A DNA stretch of 64,000 nucleotides. It comes from Castor canadensis. Lineage: Eukaryota > Chordata > Mammalia > Rodentia > Castoridae. Below the pieces are notes generated by a model. The model was not told the origin of the DNA. It worked only from the letters and a program-made list of their open reading frames with translations, and did not search any database. Positions 57,985 through 64,000 of the stretch are shown here, piece by piece (position 1 is the first letter of the stretch; every line of letters starts with the position of its first letter). The translations under genes and the position numbers were made by a program. The stretch lies in contig NC_133400.1 of assembly GCF_047511655.1 (NCBI RefSeq), positions 1,183,001-1,247,000 on the forward strand, given 5' to 3'.

Positions 57985-58999
57985 ATGGCAGTGGACCAGC
58001 ACTGGAGGCTGACAAGGCCCTGCACCCCTTGATTGGCCCAAGAGGAGAAGAGCTGGGGCTGAGGGGTAAGAAAGTAGCCTCTTCAGTGACCCCGGCCTGT
58101 CCTCTATTAGTGTACCTAAGACATGGGGACCCAGGGCCCTCCCAAAGGCCACCTTCCTCCCCTTCCTGGCAGAGGATGTCCACAGGGTGGACATCATTAG
58201 GGACAAGGATGGGAATGAACAGCGCTGTGTGGTCCTAAGGGGAAAAAGACACCTATTCTGATAAAGCTTCTCCCTTGTCCAGAAGAGGAAACTGAGTCCC
58301 CAGAGAACCGCAGCTGCCAGGATATAAACCTGGATACTGGTTCCAGAGCCACTGCCACCTGTCACCAGGACAGTTGCTGACCTGTCTGGGTGTTCTGGGT
58401 GTGTCTGTGTCTCTGGTCCCCATGCAGCTGGCCCTCAGGGTGGGTGTGGAGTGAGAGGATACCTCCCCAGGGCACTGGCTGCCCACTCACCCAGCCATGC
58501 AGCTGGGTCCTCCCCAGAGTGCTGGGCACTGGAGGCTCTAAACTGCACAGGCACCTCTGTTCTGCTAGGGTCCTGTGCACCCCACCCCCCGTTGCACCCC
58601 AAGAAATACAGAGAGCTAAGTGGCCATCTCCCTGTGCTTTGCATTCAGGGTCTACTCACGGGGCAGGCCTAGTTGGGCACAAGGCCCTCAGGACCCATGA
58701 GGAGACAATACTTTCATCAAGGCTGGTGCCCACCTTTCCCTGATGAGGAGGAACCCTCGATGGCTGAGTCCCCACAGATGGCACAGTGGGCCTAGGTCAC
58801 CCTGAGGGGGCATGGGCAGTTCCTGTCATACCACTCCTGCTGCCCCCAGGGGTGCTGATGTCTTTCTCAGGAAGCACTAGGCTCCAGCTGCCCCCAGCCC
58901 TTGTGGGGAAAGAGGCAGAGCCAGCCCCCACCCACTTGTCCACCCACAGGCAAACGGCCCCCACCCTAATCAGAGCTCACGGCCATGGGCCCAGCTCCC

Positions 59000-59088
59000 A
59001 GATAAGAGCATGGCTGGCATTTTCCATGGCGGCCGCCCATCCCCTGTGTATCATTCACTGCCAGAGAGCAGGCTGGCTCCTGATAAAG
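59000..59088. promoter_or_regulatory. GATA pair with YY1-like site
   Basis: AGATAAG (59000-59006) and TGATAAAG (59081-59088) flank TTTCCATGGCGGCCGCCC, which resembles a YY1 site. Candidate only. Confidence 0.25.
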
Positions 59089-60684
59089 GTGACAGTACCC
59101 CCGGGGGAGGGCAGTACCCACCACTCAGGGTTTGGTGCTGATGGAGCCCTGTGAGAGGTGGGGCCGATACAATGGTCACCATGACAACCCACCTCCCTGG
59201 TCCAGGATCTCGCTGACCCTTTCTGAGGATGCCTCCTGAGGGTGGACATAGGGCCACAGCAAGGCTTGGAGTGGGAAGGGGAGCACAGCTGATTTCAACC
59301 CCAGCTCACCCCAGTGCCTAGTATAGGGCACGACCTATGCAACTGTCCACAGCAGCCGTGGCGACATCCATCTGCTCAGATAGCCTCCTTCTGGCTCCCC
59401 GTTCCTGCCCCAACCCCTCGTGTGGCTGAAACAGGGTCAGTCAGGTATTAAGGCTGAGTTAGCACCCAGCAGAGGCCTCCCCCCAGAGGAAGTAAAACTG
59501 TACCAGCCAAGCGGGGTTGTGCGAGGCTGCTAACTCCCTGCACAGGTGCCTGGCCAGGGCCCTGCTCCAGGCTGAGAGTGAGTGAGGGCCGGAGGGGAGG
59601 ACAGCGAACCCCATGCTGGGTAGGTAGTGGTGTGGCACAGACAGGAAGACAGCTTGAGAAGCAGGGGACCCAGACAGCAGTGATGAGGAGGTGGCCAGTC
59701 CCAGGAGGCTGGGGAGTTGCCAAGCCATGCTGGCAACGTGGGCAGGCCAGGCTATCATGACCTGGTCTTTGGCCTTGTGGCTTAGTGACCACTGTCATGA
59801 ATCCTCACAGTGCAGCTGGGACAGGGATAGGGGCACAGCCCCTGTTCTGGGAGCTTTAGGGAGCAAGGCAGTCGCCAGAAGCCCCCACAGGCAAGGGAAG
59901 TGCCCATGGTGGAAGGCCAGGCCCCAGCCAGCTGCTCCCTCAGCTGGGGAATGGCTGACTCTTCCAGCTCTGGCCTCGGTGTCCCCATGCTACCTGGATG
60001 GACCCCTGACAGGTACCAGGCCCAGCACTGGGACAAGGACTAGGTTCTGGGACAGAACCTAGCTGTGGGGTGGCAGTGGATCTGGCCAGAGCAGGGGCCT
60101 GAGAGTCAGAGTGGGTCTAAAAGGACAAGTCAAGCCTCGGCCTCTGCCCTAGTGGCTGTGTACATGCTGTGAGCCTCAATTTACACATCTGTGGAAGGAG
60201 GTGGTGTCCTGTACCCTGGGGCTCCTGGGCTCCCAGCACTGGCATTGTTTTCTTCTCTATGTGGGTTTGCCAACATGCCTGTGAAGCAGGCCCAGAGAAC
60301 TCAAGCAAGTTACTTAAGGCCACACAGCAGGGTACAGGCACTCTGCTAAGACCGAGCTCTTTCTGATGGAGAATCCAGCCAGGCTGCCTGGTGGCGAGCT
60401 CACAGGACTCAGCCATTGCAACCTCCCCAGGCCTCAGTTTCCCCACCCGAGCAGTGGCCCCAGGGACTGTCTCACAGCTTTGCCTTGGGGAGGCTGTGGT
60501 GTGCTGGGGGATTGAATGAGCTGGGGCTCCCTTACCTGCCAATCAGCACCTCCGTAAAAAGGCCAGGGCCTGTGTGCTGATGGCAGGGCCTCTTGAGCAC
60601 CAAGTCCACCCCGAAGCCCCGACCCTGCGCAGTGGGCTCTGCAGCCAGCATGTGGGTGTCCACCCAGGTCACCACCAGCACCCA

Positions 60685-60790
60685 CTTATCTAATCGGCCC
60701 ATCACTCCCGCCCGGCCCTGCCCTTCGGCTCCCACAGGCCAGCTGGGGAGCGGCCCTATCTCAGGGATCGGGCTGTTTGCCTTTGATAAA
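60685..60790. promoter_or_regulatory. GATA-motif cluster in ZFPM1 intron
   Basis: CTTATCT (60685-60691), CTATCT (60756-60761) and TGATAAA (60784-60790) fall in about 105 bases. Candidate only. Confidence 0.3.
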
Positions 60791-63700
60791 AGTCACAGAA
60801 AAGGAAAGAAAAAAAGCTGGGGGGAGGGGAGGACAGCCCCAGGCTGAAGGAGTTCTAGAAGATTCGGGGTGGGCACAGAGTGGGCAGGCTGGCAGGCACA
60901 CTGTGGACCCTGAGAACATCTGCTTCCACCACCTCCAACAGAAAAATGAAAACCAAGGCCCAGAGAGAGGAAGCAAATCCCCCAAGGTCACATAGCAGGC
61001 TGGGGAGAGGGGAGAGATCAGTGGAACAGGTGTTCCTTGGACCAAGCCACACATGAATGCCAGACTTGCATATAAAATGATTGATTCTAGCCCTGGTTCT
61101 GTAGCTGTGGCCATGGCACTTGGACGGGTCTGCCTATCTCAAGCCGCAGGACCCCCAGGTGTGAACTATGGACCCAAGGACAGTGTTAGAGGGACGGGGC
61201 TGCTAGCAGCATCGGGGGAAGCCGTTGGGGCCACTTGTGCTCTGATCAAAAGCGATCTTAGAGAGGCCGAGGTTACTGAGGTCATATGGCTAGCAAATAG
61301 CATAAGAACGTCTGGCCCAGGTCCCTCTGACCACGAATCCATGACCCCACGCAGGCCAGGAGGGCTCACTCACAGCAAATCCACACATCGGGCAGCTGGG
61401 TGCTATGGGCCTTCACAAGCCCTCCCACTATTCACAGATGAGTCTTGGAGCTGAGGAGCTGACCATGATCCTAAAGCCCAGCAGGAACCCAGCCCTCTCT
61501 CAGTCCCAGACCCACGTCTGTCGGCACAGCCAAGATGGAAGGACTAACCTGAAATGCATTGGTTGGGGGAGACAGGTGCGCCCCCAGGTAAGACATGGAG
61601 CGAGAGGAACCATGGACACACTGGACATGCACTTGAGCTCCGGCTTGGAGGCAGAGCTATGGAGAGAGGACTGGGGATCAAAGGGTCTGGATCCCCACAG
61701 GAGGACCAGAGCCTGGGAGTGGTGGCCCACACGGCCTGGGGCCACACCACTATGAAAGTGGCCCTGTGCTTGGACAGGGCCTGCCTGGCCCCTGCCTATG
61801 CTGGGCCAGCCACACAGCTAAGCCACCTCCAGGCGCTTTTATTTCATGTTATCAAGAGCTGGTGCTGAAGGCATGATGTGAACAGCTCACCTGCTCAGTG
61901 GAAAAATGGACTCCACTTTGTCCCCAACCTGCACTCGGTCCCCAGGGTCTGCTGCTCACTGCCCAGTGCGGCCCTGTGGGTCTCTGGGGTCCGGTTGCAG
62001 GAGGGCCTGCACAGCCAGCCCAGCCAGTGCAGAGCCCCAAGCCTTCCCTGAACAAGGGTTTCTAGCCCAGAACCTTCCTTCCTGTGGGTCACACGGGGCC
62101 TTCTCTTACGGTGGCTGGGACTGGAGGGAGCCCATGGGTCTAGCCTCGCCTGCTGCTCTTACACAATTCTCTGCCCACCATGTGTGGCCAGCCCTGGCTC
62201 CTTTCAACCCCTGCTGAACTCTGCTCACTGCTGCACAATCTGGGGCCTAATGCAGTGGGTGACGGTCCTGTAAGCTGACAGCGGTGGGGCAGAGGTGGGA
62301 ATGGGAAGCACTGAAACCAACAGGTACCAGGCGTGGTGCCTGTCACAGGCTGGGGGAGCCTTGGGGTCCTGCTTCTGGCCTCTGTCTAACCCTCACACCT
62401 GTGGTGGGGACAATGCCTCCTTCCATTTCACTGTCCCCAGTGAGTCACACCTCAGGGGACCAGGGAGCTGCCAGGCCCTGGGGACGGTCCAGACAGCACC
62501 TGTCCTGGGGCAGGAGGTCACTGCACCTGGGAGAAGATGCAGCTGGTCCCTGGCTGCAGAAAGGCACCCAGGTCTAGACTCCTCCCCAGCTGGGGGGATG
62601 TAAAGAGGTAGAGCTGCCCTGTGGGCTCCAGCCTCCTCCTCAGGCCCAGTACCACCCTGGTGGCCAGCCTCAAGCTGACCATCCACAAAGGCGTAGGGTG
62701 GGGTGGGGGAGTACAGGGGGCTGACCTCGGGTGCCACAGTTCTGCCCAGTGGCTGGTGCCTGTGGTCCCCTCCCTGATTGCTGGGACACTGTGAGTGAGT
62801 ATTGATTTTCTGACGTGAAGCAACAGCCGTCTTTATCGGCTGAACCCTGGCCCCGGCTCATGGCAGAGCTGGGTCCTCCTGGGAAGAGTGAGCTGGGCAG
62901 GGTGGGGTTGGCTCCCCAACTCAGACCGCCAGGCTGGTGGTAGAGGACAGGGGCAGGGAGAGGAGGCATAGACTATGAGGGGCTCTGAGCCCCTGAGAGT
63001 GGGGTGTGGTCTCAGACAATATCTCTGTCCCCCAGGGCACAGCTGAAGCAGCTGGACAAGCAAGAGGAAGCCTGGGGTGGCCAGTGGGGCCTGAATCCTT
63101 ACGCAGGCTCCCTAGGGGCATGAGTGCCAGCCTTAGGCAAGGGCCCATTTTCTGTTCCCTCAGCATCTCCCTGTGGTCCCAAGAAACCTGAAAGCTATAG
63201 CCTCAAATGCTAGGACTCTGAGTCCTAACTGCTAGGATTCTGGCCTCCACCTTCCCACCTGTGAAGTACCTGAGGCCTGGGACCTGGGGTGGGGGTCCCT
63301 GGCTATCCCAGCCCTGCCTTGGCCTGTCTGGCGGGCTGGGAGCTGGGTGTGAGACCTTTCCCACACTATCCCTCCTACTGGCCTGGGTGCCCGGGGCCTA
63401 CAGAGGGCCCTTCCTTCCCCTGGTCAGCCCATCTTGCTCTCTGTGGCTGCCAGGGCAGCTATGTCTCTGTCCACTTGCCTTCTGTGGCCATGTCTGCTCT
63501 CAGTGGGCAGAAGGGTGGGCATGAGGGCCAGTGAGAACCTGGGCAGTGGCCAGTGGTCCCAAGGGGAAAAGGGGGGCCCTCCACCACTGTTCCTGGCTGG
63601 GGTGACACCCATGCTGCCCGGCCGGGGTGCAGCAGTGAGCACTGAGGTAGGCAATGGCAATAGCAGCAGCTGGCACCTAGGCACCACAGCTGTGAGGGGC

Positions 63701-64000
63701 TGCGAAGCCTCCTGGAGAGGCAGCTCCCAAGCAACACCTACCCTCTGCACATGACCCCATTGGTCCACCCACAAAGGAGGCCTTTGCAAGCAGGAGGCTG
63801 AGGCCTCAGGAGGGCTACTGGGCTCCTCAAACTCTAAGTGGGCCTCTACCTGGGGTAAACCCAGCACCCTGTGAGGCGGGATGCAGGGTTGTTTCAGGGA
63901 CTCAGCAAATGCCTCAGAAGAGCCCCCTTTGGGTTCATGGAGCAGTGGACACCTGTTTTCATGGCCTCAATCAACTCAATCACAGAGGAAACTGAGGGGC

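Larger units (their letters stand above)
56954..64000 (-). other. ZFPM1 upstream intron, runs off the window
   Basis: No N-terminal FOG1 exon was found up to 64000. The sequence is mostly unique with few SINEs. An LTR-like piece lies near 57310-57500, a possible MIR near 60150-60230, and GATA motifs near 57.9, 59.0 and 60.7 kb. Confidence 0.6.

Noticed and set aside
56954-64000. N-terminal ZFPM1 exons
   Set aside because: I searched the - strand for the expected N-terminal wording and splice context and saw none, so they are presumed beyond the window.

Overview
This window is mammalian nuclear DNA, almost certainly from a rodent and most likely from the beaver/kangaroo-rat branch (Castorimorpha). 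The evidence is the SINE population: 7SL-derived B1 units, often in tandem or joined to a tRNA-like ID unit with recognisable A and B boxes, spread over the whole window. No bacterial-type operons, phage or CRISPR features are present. Genes are split into exons with GT/AG splice sites.

Two loci are recognisable. (1) On the + strand, positions 11410-15144 hold a decayed three-exon copy of the thyrotropin-releasing-hormone receptor 2 gene (TRHR2). The seven-helix receptor is still readable, but it has at least four frameshifts, a changed splice donor and replacement of a ligand-contacting tyrosine, so I call it a pseudogene. (2) On the - strand, positions 39093-56953 hold the last seven coding exons of ZFPM1 (FOG1, the zinc-finger cofactor of GATA1). 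All exons join in frame with good splice sites, all nine zinc fingers and the CtBP-binding motif are present, and a poly(A) signal lies about 30 nt after the stop. The N-terminal exons lie beyond the right edge. The two loci are convergent, tail to tail, about 24 kb apart.

Layout: 1-11.4 kb is intergenic, with SINEs and a long TG-rich repeat; 11.4-15.1 kb is the TRHR2 pseudogene with a CATC microsatellite in its second intron; 15.1-39.0 kb is intergenic, with SINEs, an old L1 fragment, LTR-like repeats, a ~98% identical 0.46-kb duplicated segment and a few AT-rich candidate conserved elements; 39.0-57.0 kb is ZFPM1 exons and introns; 57.0-64.0 kb is upstream ZFPM1 intron. The large ZFPM1 introns contain several tight clusters of GATA motifs. 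That would fit a gene controlled by the factor its product binds, but this regulatory reading is inference.

I found no convincing previously undescribed gene system. The points most worth checking are the TRHR2 decay, a stop-free 162-bp intron in ZFPM1 whose retention would add 54 residues, the intronic GATA clusters and the young duplicated segment.
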